Of a stretch of DNA of 64,000 nt, positions 39,091 to 47,300 are shown one piece after another; the stretch's first letter is position 1; each line of letters opens with the position of its first letter. The notes below the pieces were generated by a model, which had not been told where the DNA came from, made no database searches, and saw only the letters and a list, made by a program, of their open reading frames with translations. A program made the translations under genes and the position numbers. Source of the stretch: Pseudomonadota bacterium (GTDB lineage: Bacteria; Pseudomonadota; Alphaproteobacteria; Rhizobiales; Rhizobiaceae); contig JAEZXX010000022.1 of assembly GCA_023419535.1 (NCBI GenBank), forward strand, positions 12,644 through 76,643, written 5' to 3'.

Positions 39091-39276
39091 ATGGCAGTTC
39101 CCAAAAGAAAGACGTCCCCCTCCAAGCGCGGCATGCGCCGCTCGGCCGACGCGCTGACAGCGCCGACCTACATCGAGGACAAGAACTCCGGCGAACTGCG
39201 CCGCCCGCATCACATCGACCTGAAGACGGGCATGTACCGCGGCAAGCAGGTGCTGACCGTCAAGGACAAGGATTGA
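39091..39276 (+). CDS. rpmF: 50S ribosomal protein L32
   Basis: A 61-residue ribosomal protein with the universal N-terminus AVPKRKTSPSKRGMRRSADAL and the alphaproteobacterial C-terminus PHHIDLKTGMYRGKQVL. It has no cysteines, so it is a zinc-independent form. GGAGC precedes the ATG. It is followed by a strong terminator and is probably transcribed alone, or with mtgA by read-through. Confidence 0.98.
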   Translation: MAVPKRKTSPSKRGMRRSADALTAPTYIEDKNSGELRRPHHIDLKTGMYRGKQVLTVKDKD

Positions 39277-39301
39277 CCGCGTCTCGCGCATCGGTTCGAA
39301 C

Positions 39302-39327
39302 AGGGCGCCCCGCGAGGGCGCCCTTTT
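39302..39327 (+). terminator. Rho-independent terminator of rpmF
   Basis: Nine-bp stem AGGGCGCCC / GGGCGCCCT with a CGCGA loop, followed by TTTT. It begins 25 bases after the rpmF stop. Confidence 0.9.
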
Positions 39328-39418
39328 CGTTTGCGCGGATGCGCGGCGCCCTTTGTCGTCAAACGGTGACAATGGCGCGCTAGTCCGCGCCCTTTCTGCG
39401 CGAAGGAATGTCCTGCCG

Positions 39419-40492
39419 ATGGCCGAGATCGAGCTCGACGAGGTCACCCGCCGCTTCGGCGGTGGCGCCCCGGCCGTCGACGCCCTGAGCCTGTCGATCC
39501 CCTCGGGCCGCTTCCTGGCCCTCCTGGGCCCGTCCGGCTGCGGCAAGACGACGGCGCTGCGGCTGATCGCCGGGCTGGAGCGGCCCGACGGCGGTGCCAT
39601 CCGCATCGGCGGGCGAGCGGTGGCGAGGAACGGGCTCTTCGTCGAGCCGGAGGACCGCGGTCTCGGCATGGTCTTCCAGTCCTACGCGCTCTGGCCGCAC
39701 ATGGACGTGTCCTCCAACATCGAGTTCGGGCTGAAGGCCAAGGGGCTTCCCGCCGCCGAGCGCCGCGCGCGCATCTCCGACGCGCTCGACCTCGTCGGCC
39801 TGTCGAGCCACGCCCGCCGACGGCCTCACGAACTGTCCGGCGGTCAGCGCCAGCGCGTGGCGCTCGCCCGCTCGCTCGCCGCCCGGCCCGCCGTCATCCT
39901 CCTCGACGAGCCGCTCGCCAATCTCGACGCGCATCTTCGCGAGCAGATGCAGGCCGAGTTCCGCCGCATCCACCGCGAGGCGCGCACCACCTTCGTCTTC
40001 GTGACGCACGACCAGGCCGAGGCGATGGCCCTTGCCGAGATCGTGGCCGTGATGGACGAAGGGCGCCTCCAGCAGGTCGCCGACGCCGAGACGCTCTTCC
40101 GCCGCCCGGCCTCACCGATGGTGGCCCGCTTCGTCGCCGGCGGGCGCACGGTGAAGGTCACGGTTTCGGACGAGAACGCGGGGCGGGGGCTCTGCCGCGT
40201 GCGCCTTCAGCGGCAGGTCTTCGACCTGCCCGGCGAGGCGCCGGCCGGGCCCGGGCTGCTCTGCCTTCGCGCCCGCGATCTTCGGATCGTCGGCGACGGC
40301 GCGCCCGAGCCGGCCCTGGCTGCCCGCGTCGAGGACGCGCGCTTCGAGAACGGTGATCATCTCGTCTCGGTCGTCCTGGAGGACGAGCCGGACGCGGCGC
40401 GCCTGACGGTGCGCAGCGCCCATCCGCACCGGCCGGGCGAGCGCCTGCGCATCGTGCCGACCGGAGGCTGGGTGCTCCGGTCCCGCCCGTGA
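39419..40492 (+). CDS. ABC transporter ATP-binding protein, Fe(III)/AEP/spermidine type
   Basis: ATPase (357 aa) with Walker A GPSGCGKTTALR (~residue 38), Q-loop region VFQSYALWPHM, signature LSGGQRQRVALARSLA, Walker B VILLDEPLANLD and the switch histidine in VFVTHDQAEAMA. A TOBE-like regulatory C-terminus follows from ~240. This arrangement is that of the FbpC/PotA class. The ATG at 39419 begins at the expected N-terminus. Its stop overlaps the GTG of the metallo-hydrolase gene (GTGA), and the cognate binding protein and fused permease follow in the same operon. Substrate unknown. Confidence 0.9.
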   Translation: MAEIELDEVTRRFGGGAPAVDALSLSIPSGRFLALLGPSGCGKTTALRLIAGLERPDGGAIRIGGRAVARNGLFVEPEDRGLGMVFQSYALWPHMDVSSNIEFGLKAKGLPAAERRARISDALDLVGLSSHARRRPHELSGGQRQRVALARSLAARPAVILLDEPLANLDAHLREQMQAEFRRIHREARTTFVFVTHDQAEAMALAEIVAVMDEGRLQQVADAETLFRRPASPMVARFVAGGRTVKVTVSDENAGRGLCRVRLQRQVFDLPGEAPAGPGLLCLRARDLRIVGDGAPEPALAARVEDARFENGDHLVSVVLEDEPDAARLTVRSAHPHRPGERLRIVPTGGWVLRSRP

Positions 40493-41565
40493 AGCGCCTC
40501 ACGGCCCTTTCCGGCTTCGACGCCAAGGGGCCGGCCTGCTTCCTCTTGGAGATCGGCGCCGCCCGGCTGCTCCTCGACCTCGGCGAGGGCCCCGACCAGG
40601 GGCGCCGTCCGGACCTTTCCGCTGTCGGACCGGTCGACGCGATCCTGATCAGCCACGCCCATCACGACCATGTCGGCGCGCTCGACCTGGGGCGCGCCGT
40701 CGGCGATCCGCCGATTTACGCCACTGCCCTGACCCGGGACGTGGCGGGCCTCGCAACGGACACGGCGATCCTGCCGACGCAGGGCCGGGCGGAGATCGCC
40801 GGCCTGAGTATCGAGACCGGCCCCTGCGGCCATGCGCCGGGCGGGGTCTGGATGCGGATCGGCGGGCCGGAAGGGCTGCTCTACACGGGCGACTGCTCGG
40901 CCGAGAGCACGCTCTATCCCCATTCGCCGCCGCTTCCCGCCGCCGCTCTCGTCTTCGACGCCTCCTACGGCGCCTACGACCAGCCGCTGGACGTCGCCGC
41001 GGAAACGCTCGGCGATCTGTCGCGCGAGGGGGCGCTGCTCCTGCCCGCGCCGCCCGCCGGGCGAGGCCTGGAAATGGCGATCCATTTTCACCGGCTCGGT
41101 GCGGGGATCGGTCTCTGCCCGGCGCAGCGAAGGGTCGGGGAACTGCTTCTCGCGGGCGGCACGCTCGACGCCGCGAGTGCCGCCGAGCTTCGGACGGTCC
41201 TGCTCGATTGCCGGACCCTGGACGGCACGAGCGCGCCCGCCGGCGTGATGATCGCGGGCCAGCCGAACGCGGAAGGGGGTGTCGCCGAAGCCCTCGCCGC
41301 GCGGTTTTCGAAGCACGCTTCGGCGCGGATCGTCTTCACCGGACATCTGGCGGCGGGGGAGCCCGGCGAAGCGATGGTCGCGTCCGGTTCGGCCTCGTTC
41401 CTGCGCTGGAACGTGCATCCGCGCCTGTTGGAGATCCGGGCGATCCTCGCCGCCGTGGACCCCGCCATCGCCATGCCCGCCTTCGTCAAGGCGGCGGGTC
41501 GCGCCGACATCGCGGCGGCGATCGGCGGCCGGCCTTTTGCGACCGGGCCGCGGATGGTCTGGTGA
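40489..41565 (+). CDS. Metallo-beta-lactamase-fold hydrolase within an ABC transporter operon
   Basis: A 358-residue cytoplasmic protein with the dinuclear-metal motif HAHHDH at residues 56-61 and a later YTGDCSAES aspartate. It lacks a signal peptide. The C-terminal part contains FTGHLAAGEPGEAMVA and WNVHPRLLEIRAILAAV, reminiscent of beta-CASP nuclease-type insertions, but key beta-CASP residues cannot be assigned with confidence. The GTG start overlaps the ATPase stop and the substrate-binding protein gene follows 90 bases later, so it is embedded in the importer operon. I infer it hydrolyses something related to the imported substrate or has a regulatory role; no activity can be assigned. 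Confidence 0.75.
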   Translation: MKRLTALSGFDAKGPACFLLEIGAARLLLDLGEGPDQGRRPDLSAVGPVDAILISHAHHDHVGALDLGRAVGDPPIYATALTRDVAGLATDTAILPTQGRAEIAGLSIETGPCGHAPGGVWMRIGGPEGLLYTGDCSAESTLYPHSPPLPAAALVFDASYGAYDQPLDVAAETLGDLSREGALLLPAPPAGRGLEMAIHFHRLGAGIGLCPAQRRVGELLLAGGTLDAASAAELRTVLLDCRTLDGTSAPAGVMIAGQPNAEGGVAEALAARFSKHASARIVFTGHLAAGEPGEAMVASGSASFLRWNVHPRLLEIRAILAAVDPAIAMPAFVKAAGRADIAAAIGGRPFATGPRMVW

Positions 41566-41655
41566 GGGCAGGGCACGCCTGACCCCTTCCCTCCGTCATC
41601 GACCTGTCGCAGAAGCCCCATAGTGGACCGCCAACCTTCCCAGGAGACGGACGAC

Positions 41656-42636
41656 ATGCTGAAGAAGATCGCCCTTTCGCTCATCGCCGCGAGCGCGCTG
41701 GCGGGCACGGCGGCCGCGCAGGACGGATCGATCACGGTCTACACCTCGCAGCCGACCGAGCAGATGAACGCGGTCGTCGAGGCCTTCAATCGCGACCATC
41801 CGGGCATCGCCGTCGAGGTGTTCCGCTCGGGCACGACCGAGCTGATGGCCAAGCTGCAGGCCGAGTTCGCCGCCGGCAACCCGCAGGCCGACGTGCTCCT
41901 CATCGCCGATGCCGTCGCGATGACGCAGCTGAAGAACGAGGACCGGCTGGAGCCCTATGCCGACGCCGCGACCGACGGCATCCCGGCCGAGCTGATCGAT
42001 CCCGACCGCACCTTCTTCGGCACGAAGCTGATCACGACGGGCATCGTCTACAACACCGACCTCGTCGAGACGCCGCCGGCCTCCTGGGCCGACCTGACCC
42101 AGCCGGAGGTCGCCTCGGGCGTCATCATGCCGAGCCCGCTCTATTCGGGTGCGGCGGTCATCCATGTCGGCACCATGGTGCAGCAGCCCGAGTTCGGCTG
42201 GGGCTGGTACGAATCGCTCGCCGACGGCGGCGCGGTCGCGGGCCAGGGCAACGGGACGGTGATCGAGGCGGTGGCGCGCGGCGAGAAGGCCTACGGCATC
42301 ATCATCGAGTACATGGCGCTGAACGCCAGGAAGAACGGCTCGCCCGTCGACTTCGTGTTCCCGCAGGAGGGCATCTCCTCCATCACCCAGCCCGTCGCGA
42401 TCGTGAAGGGCACGGACGATCTGGAAGCCGCGCAGGCCTTCGTCGACTGGCAGCTGGGCCGTGCCGCGCAGGAGCAGTCGGTCGGGCAGGGCTACTTTCC
42501 GATCCTTGAGGGCGTCGCGCCCCCCGAGGGCTATCCGGCGGTGGACAGCCTGACGATCCTGCCGACCGACACGGATGCGCTTCTGGCGGACGACCAGGAG
42601 ATCAAGATGCAGTTCTCGGACCTCTTCGGTGGCTGA
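41656..42636 (+). CDS. ABC transporter substrate-binding protein, Fe(III)/AEP-like
   Basis: Periplasmic binding protein (326 aa) with a signal peptide (MLKKIALSLIAASALAGTAA, cleavage near AAAQ). The mature start GSITVYTSQPTEQMNAVVEAF and the segments VFRSGTTELMAKLQAEF and NPQADVLLIADAVAMTQL are typical of the COG1840 iron/aminoethylphosphonate group. The segment PSPLYSGAAVIHVGTMVQ lies where iron-binding relatives carry paired tyrosines; only one tyrosine is seen there, which argues mildly against iron. The ATG at 41656 has GGAG upstream. The stop overlaps the permease GTG by eight bases. Confidence 0.88.
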   Translation: MLKKIALSLIAASALAGTAAAQDGSITVYTSQPTEQMNAVVEAFNRDHPGIAVEVFRSGTTELMAKLQAEFAAGNPQADVLLIADAVAMTQLKNEDRLEPYADAATDGIPAELIDPDRTFFGTKLITTGIVYNTDLVETPPASWADLTQPEVASGVIMPSPLYSGAAVIHVGTMVQQPEFGWGWYESLADGGAVAGQGNGTVIEAVARGEKAYGIIIEYMALNARKNGSPVDFVFPQEGISSITQPVAIVKGTDDLEAAQAFVDWQLGRAAQEQSVGQGYFPILEGVAPPEGYPAVDSLTILPTDTDALLADDQEIKMQFSDLFGG

Positions 42637-44374
42637 CACGGAGCTTTCGGCCGGCGCTTCATCGACCGGCCGGGGCCCCCTTCGCCTTCCCGCCCTGCGC
42701 GGGGAGGCGTTTCTGCTTCTGGGTCTCGCCATCCTCGTCGGGGTCTTCAGCGTCTTTCCGCTCGCCCGCCTGCTCGTGGAGGCGTTGTCGCCGGGCGATG
42801 AGGGCGAGTGGCTCGGCACGCTTCGCGAGAGCTGGTCGAGCCGGGCCGCGCAGCGCGCGCTGTGGAACACGCTGTTGGCCTCCGGAGCCGCCGTCGTTCT
42901 TTCGGCTGCACTCGGCACCGCGCTCGCGCTCTGCATCACGCTCGCGCCGATCCGCGCCCGGGTCGCTGCGACCTTCCTGATCCTTTCGCCGCTCCTCGTT
43001 CCCTCGCAGATCACCGCGCTCGCCTGGATCGAGCTCTTCGGCTCCTCAAGCCCCGTCCTCGGGGCCCTCGGCCTCGCGCCTTCGCCCGGCACGCCGAACC
43101 CGCTCTATTCGGGCGGCGGCATCGCGCTCCTGATGGGCATCGAGCACACGCCCTTCGTGTTCCTCGCCGTGCGCGCGGCTCTGGCGGGCGTGCCGCAGGA
43201 TCTCGTGGAGGCCGCGCGCGTGGCGGGCGTGCGCTCGGCGCGCATCGTCTCGGCGATCCTCCTGCCGCTCGCCGCGCCCGCGATCCTCGCCGGCTCCATC
43301 CTCGCCTTCGCGGCCGCCATCGGCAATTTCGGCGTGCCCGCGCTCCTCGGCATTCCGGGCCGTTTCCCGATGCTGACGACGCTGATCTACCAGCGCCTCG
43401 CGAGCTTCGGCCCCTCGGTGATGGGGCAGGTGGCGGCGCTCTCGCTTATCCTCCTCGTCATCGCGGCCGCGGCGCTGCTCCTTCGCGCCGGGTTCGTGCG
43501 GCGCTTCGCCGTGCCGATCGCCAGCGGCGCGCGGTTAGCGCCGCTGGCGAGGGGGTGGACGGTCCTGGCCGCCAACGCCTTCGTCTGGGCCGCGATCCTC
43601 GTCACCGCCATCCTGCCGATCCTGGCGCTCGTCGGCGCATCGCTGATCCCGGCCGTCGGTGTGGGCCTCTCGTGGGAGACGCTGAGCCTCCAGAACTACG
43701 CCGCGACCATCCTGGGCTCGACGACCATCCGGCGCGCCTTCGTCAACTCGGCCTGGCTGTCCTTCGGCGCGGCGCTCGTCGCGATGGTCCTCGCCGTGCC
43801 CTTCGCCTATCTCGCGGTCCTTCGAAAAAGCCGCGCCGCGCATCTCCTCCAGGGCCTCGCCGACATGCCTTTCGTGGTGCCGGGCACGGTCTTCGCGCTG
43901 GCGATGATCCTCGTCTTCCTCGCGCCGCTGCCGCTGGTCGGCGTCTCGATCTACGGCACGGCGACGATCCTCTTCATCGCCTATGCGGCGCGGTTCCTGC
44001 CTCTGGTCCTGCGGCCCGTCACGTCGAGCCTCGGGGCGATGGAGCCGGCGCTGGACGAGGCGGGGCGGGTCGCGGGTGCGCGGGTCTTCCGGCGCCTCGC
44101 CTTCATCATCGCGCCGCTCGCCGCGCCCGCCGCCGTCGCGGGCGGGCTCCTCGTCTTCATGACCGCCGTCAACGAGCTGACGGTGTCCGCGCTCCTCTGG
44201 TCGAGCGGGGTCGAGACGGTCGGGGTGATGATCTTCTCGCTGCAGTACGAGGGCAATTCGACCGGCGCGGCGGCGATCTCGACGGTCTCGATCGCCTTCG
44301 TCCTCGCCTTGGCCCTGATCCTCGACCGGCTCGGAACGCGCCTGCCGCCCGGCACGCTGCCCTGGCGGGACTGA
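42629..44374 (+). CDS. ABC transporter permease, two fused inner-membrane domains
   Basis: A 581-residue permease with about 12 membrane helices arranged as two BPD_transp_1 modules in one chain, as in FbpB-type importers. Each half has its EAA loop: DLVEAARVAGVRSARIVSAI in the first and ALDEAGRVAGARVFRRLAFI in the second. The GTG at 42629 overlaps the binding-protein stop. With the preceding ATPase and binding protein it completes an importer. The downstream aldehyde dehydrogenase starts 113 bases later and might be co-transcribed. Confidence 0.9.
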   Translation: MADTELSAGASSTGRGPLRLPALRGEAFLLLGLAILVGVFSVFPLARLLVEALSPGDEGEWLGTLRESWSSRAAQRALWNTLLASGAAVVLSAALGTALALCITLAPIRARVAATFLILSPLLVPSQITALAWIELFGSSSPVLGALGLAPSPGTPNPLYSGGGIALLMGIEHTPFVFLAVRAALAGVPQDLVEAARVAGVRSARIVSAILLPLAAPAILAGSILAFAAAIGNFGVPALLGIPGRFPMLTTLIYQRLASFGPSVMGQVAALSLILLVIAAAALLLRAGFVRRFAVPIASGARLAPLARGWTVLAANAFVWAAILVTAILPILALVGASLIPAVGVGLSWETLSLQNYAATILGSTTIRRAFVNSAWLSFGAALVAMVLAVPFAYLAVLRKSRAAHLLQGLADMPFVVPGTVFALAMILVFLAPLPLVGVSIYGTATILFIAYAARFLPLVLRPVTSSLGAMEPALDEAGRVAGARVFRRLAFIIAPLAAPAAVAGGLLVFMTAVNELTVSALLWSSGVETVGVMIFSLQYEGNSTGAAAISTVSIAFVLALALILDRLGTRLPPGTLPWRD

Positions 44375-44486
44375 GCGACCGGCAAAACCTTGACAGGCCG
44401 GGCCCCGCCGCTGACATGAGCCTCGCGAGCCGTAAGGCGTACTGCCCTTTCGGCATTTTCCCGTGCGCTTGAAACGGAACGTCTCC

Positions 44487-45938
44487 ATGTCTGACACCGC
44501 ACCGGCCTATCCGGACACGCAGCTCTTCATCGGTGGGGCGTGGCGCGATGCCGCCGACGGCCGCACGATCGACGTGATCGATCCGGCGACGAGCGAGCCG
44601 ATCGGCAAGGTGGCGCACGCCTCGAAGGCCGATCTCGACGAGGCGCTCAATGCGGTCGCCAAGGGCTTCAAGCTGTGGAGCGCGACCTCGGCCTTCGAGC
44701 GGTCCAAGATCATGCGCCGCGCGGCCGACATCCTCCGCGAGCGCGCCGACGCCATCGCGCTGATCATGACGCGCGAGCAGGGCAAGCCGGTCGAGCAGTC
44801 GAAGATGGAGACGCTGGCGGCGGCCGACACGATCGACTGGTTCGCCGAGGAAGCCCGCCGCACCTACGGGCAGATCATTCCCGGCCGCGCGCCGGGCGTC
44901 TCGCAGCTCGCCTACAAGCTGCCGGTCGGCCCGGTCGCGGCGTTCACGCCGTGGAACTTCCCGATCAACCAGGTGGTCCGCAAGCTCTCCGGCGCGGTCG
45001 CGGCCGGCTGCTCGATCATCGTCAAGGCGCCCGAGGAGACGCCGGCCTCGCCGGCCGAGCTCGTCCGCGCCTTCGCCGACGCCGGGATTCCCGCCGGCGT
45101 CGTCAATCTCGTCTACGGCGTTCCGGCGGAGATTTCGCAGTACCTCATCCCCCACCCGGTGATCCGCAAGATCTCCTTCACCGGCTCGACGCCGATCGGC
45201 AAGGAGCTCGCGGCACTCGCCGGGCGCCACATGAAGCTGGCGACCATGGAGCTCGGCGGCCACGCCCCGGCGATCATCTTCGAGGACGCGGACGTGAAGA
45301 AGGCGGTCGCCCAGCTCGCCGCCTCCAAGTTCCGCAACGCCGGCCAGGTCTGCGTCTCGCCGACGCGCTTCCTCGTGCAGGACGGCGTCTACGAGGAGGT
45401 CGTCGAGGCGTTCACGCAGGCAGCCAAGGCGATCAAGGTCGGCAACGGGCTGGAGGCAGGCGTCCAGATGGGCCCCCTCGCCAACGAGCGACGCGTGCCG
45501 GCGCTCGAAGGCCTCGTGCGCGACGCGGTCGAGCATGGCGCCAAGCTGCGCACCGGCGGCCGGCGAATCGGCAACAAGGGCAATTTCTTCGAGCCGACGG
45601 TCCTGTCGGACGTGCCGGTGGCGGCCCGCATCATGAACGAGGAGCCCTTCGGCCCGGTCGCCGTCTTCAACCGCTTCTCCACGCTCGACGAGGCGATCGC
45701 CGAATCGAACCGCCTGCCCTTCGGTCTCGCCTCCTACGCCTACACGGGCTCGGGCGAGACCGCGCACGCGCTCGGCCAGCGCATCGAGGCGGGCATGACG
45801 ACGATCAACCACATCGGCCTCGCCCTACCCGAGGTGCCCTTCGGGGGCATCAAGGATTCCGGCCATGGCACCGAAGGCGGTTCGGAGGCGATCGAGGCCT
45901 ATCTCGTCACCAAGCTCGTGACGCAGGTGGCGGCCTGA
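44487..45938 (+). CDS. NAD(P)-dependent aldehyde dehydrogenase, succinate-semialdehyde dehydrogenase type
   Basis: Cytoplasmic ALDH (483 aa). Motifs visible are FTPWNFPINQ near residue 153, FTGSTPIGKEL (cofactor loop), MELGGHAPAI with the general-base glutamate, the catalytic cysteine in NAGQVCVSPTRF near residue 288, and NEEPFGPVAVF. The sequence most resembles the NAD-dependent succinate-semialdehyde dehydrogenase group, but ALDH substrate assignment by eye is unsafe; phosphonoacetaldehyde or another semialdehyde is possible given the AEP-type importer upstream. The ATG at 44487 is used because GGAA lies upstream and it gives the normal N-terminus. A stem-loop follows the stop. Confidence 0.88.
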   Translation: MSDTAPAYPDTQLFIGGAWRDAADGRTIDVIDPATSEPIGKVAHASKADLDEALNAVAKGFKLWSATSAFERSKIMRRAADILRERADAIALIMTREQGKPVEQSKMETLAAADTIDWFAEEARRTYGQIIPGRAPGVSQLAYKLPVGPVAAFTPWNFPINQVVRKLSGAVAAGCSIIVKAPEETPASPAELVRAFADAGIPAGVVNLVYGVPAEISQYLIPHPVIRKISFTGSTPIGKELAALAGRHMKLATMELGGHAPAIIFEDADVKKAVAQLAASKFRNAGQVCVSPTRFLVQDGVYEEVVEAFTQAAKAIKVGNGLEAGVQMGPLANERRVPALEGLVRDAVEHGAKLRTGGRRIGNKGNFFEPTVLSDVPVAARIMNEEPFGPVAVFNRFSTLDEAIAESNRLPFGLASYAYTGSGETAHALGQRIEAGMTTINHIGLALPEVPFGGIKDSGHGTEGGSEAIEAYLVTKLVTQVAA

Positions 45939-45955
45939 CGAGCGGAGTTTTAAAG

Positions 45956-45978
45956 GGGAGCGCAGTGTTCGCGCTCCC
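45956..45978 (+). terminator. Stem-loop after the aldehyde dehydrogenase gene
   Basis: GGGAGCGC / GCGCTCCC stem of eight bp with a seven-base loop, 17 bases after the stop, followed by TTCC. The U-tract is weak. Confidence 0.6.
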
Positions 45979-46169
45979 TTCCACCGCAGACTTGAACCAA
46001 CAGCTTTCCTTGTGCTAGTCGGCGGCCAGCATCAAGAGTCGGATCGACGTCCGACGCCAACCTGCTCCCGGGCAAGGTGGCGCTCCGCAAGGGGGATGTG
46101 GCCGTTCCGGCAAAACTCGGGCCCCGCCACAGAACAGACGTCGCCTCCGCCGAACGCAGGCCGGACGTC

Positions 46170-46460
46170 ATGGCGAATTCCTTGTCCCCGATCCTCCCCA
46201 TCGCCCGCGAGGGCGACGACTGCCTCTATCTCGGCGCCGTCGGGGGCACCATGCGCGGTTCGAAGCGGGCCGGCGAGATCTGGATCGTCGTCCATCGCGG
46301 CACCCGGGACGGGGAGTGGACCCACGTCTACCGGGGCGACCCGCGCACGGAACGGACCTTCCATCTGGAGCGCGTCGTGCGGGGGGACGCCCGTTCGTCG
46401 CTGATCGCCTGGGCGCTGTCCGCCTTCGCGATCGATGTCGAGACGGTGCAGGCCGCCTGA
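46170..46460 (+). CDS. Hypothetical protein, 96 aa
   Basis: Small soluble protein that I do not recognise. The ATG at 46170 is preferred; the frame is open for 31 codons upstream from an ATG at 46077, but that part reads as unstructured arginine/proline-rich sequence. Composition is protein-like, with predicted strands (LYLGAVGG, EIWIVVHRG, WTHVYRGD) and a C-terminal helix SSLIAWALSAFAI. There is no signal peptide or membrane segment. It is isolated between the aldehyde dehydrogenase and a convergent VOC gene. Coding status is probable, not certain. Confidence 0.55.
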   Translation: MANSLSPILPIAREGDDCLYLGAVGGTMRGSKRAGEIWIVVHRGTRDGEWTHVYRGDPRTERTFHLERVVRGDARSSLIAWALSAFAIDVETVQAA

Positions 46461-46485
46461 TCGCGGCCCGATCGGGGACGGTCTT

Positions 46486-46502
46486 CCCGGCGGCCCGCCG
46501 GG
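46486..46502. terminator. GC-rich palindrome between convergent genes
   Basis: CCCGGCGG, one base, CCGCCGGG, between the hypothetical gene and the end of the seven-gene operon. It could act as a bidirectional terminator, but the loop is very small and no U-run follows. Confidence 0.35.
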
Positions 46503-46503
46503 T

Positions 46504-47295
46504 TCAGGGTCGGGCCCGTCTCGGGCCGACGAGGCCGAAGCGGATCGCCTGGTCGTCGGCGGCCACCACCGAGAAGGCGCCGCCGGGGATCTCGTCCGGA
46601 CCGGCCAGGATCGTGCCCCCGGCGTCCCGGACGCGGGCCACGGCCGCGTCGATGTCGTCGACGGCGAAATAGACCAGCCAGCCGGGCTCGCCGCCCTCCA
46701 AGACGGGCATGACCGCGCCGATCGCGTCGGGACCGGAATGAAGGAAGGCGTAGTCGCCGAGCGGGCCCATCGGCATCGCGCCCTCCTGCCGGATGCCGAG
46801 GACCGAGCCGTAGAAGTGCACGGCCGCCGCCGGGTCCGATGCGGTCAGTTCGTTCCAGACCGCATGGCCCTGCGGCACCTGCGCCTCCGGGCTCGCCATG
46901 GCCAGGAACGCGCGGCTGTCCTCCTCGCTCGCGCCGCGCATCACGTAGAACATCGCGCCCTCCGGATCGGCGAGGAAGGCGAAGCGGCCGACTCCCGGAA
47001 TGTCGGTCGGCGGAACGTGGATCGCGGCGCCGGCCTCCTGCGCCCGCCGGGCCGTCTCGTCGACGTCCGCCGCGCCGAAATAGACGAACCAGTGTCGTGG
47101 GGCCGTGGCGCCCTCCGCCTGCATCAGGCCCGCGACGCCGGTGCCGCCGGTGGAGGCGATGCGATAGTCGCGGTCGAGGCCGCCCTGCGGCGAGGAGACC
47201 TCCCAGTTAAGGACGCCGGCGTAGAAGGCGGCACCCTTTTCGACGTCGGGCGAGATCAGCTCGTACCAGATCGGCGTGCCCGTGCGGTTCACCAT
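46504..47295 (-). CDS. Two-domain VOC-family protein
   Basis: A 263-residue protein made of two tandem VOC (glyoxalase/bleomycin-resistance fold) modules, residues ~1-120 (GTPIWYELISPDVEKGAAFYAGVL) and ~135-260 (VWNELTASDPAAAVHFYGSVLGI). This is the arrangement of COG3324-type proteins, often annotated as hydroxylase or glyoxalase. Metal-ligand positions are not all preserved, so catalysis is uncertain. The ATG at 47295 has GGGAG upstream. It is the last gene of the seven-gene operon and lies five bases after the DUF1428 gene. Confidence 0.85.
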   Translation of the reverse strand: MVNRTGTPIWYELISPDVEKGAAFYAGVLNWEVSSPQGGLDRDYRIASTGGTGVAGLMQAEGATAPRHWFVYFGAADVDETARRAQEAGAAIHVPPTDIPGVGRFAFLADPEGAMFYVMRGASEEDSRAFLAMASPEAQVPQGHAVWNELTASDPAAAVHFYGSVLGIRQEGAMPMGPLGDYAFLHSGPDAIGAVMPVLEGGEPGWLVYFAVDDIDAAVARVRDAGGTILAGPDEIPGGAFSVVAADDQAIRFGLVGPRRARP

Positions 47296-47300
47296 GGTTC

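Noticed and set aside
40489..41565. Beta-lactamase resistance gene
   Set aside because: Only the metallo-hydrolase fold is shared; there is no signal peptide and the operon context is transport.
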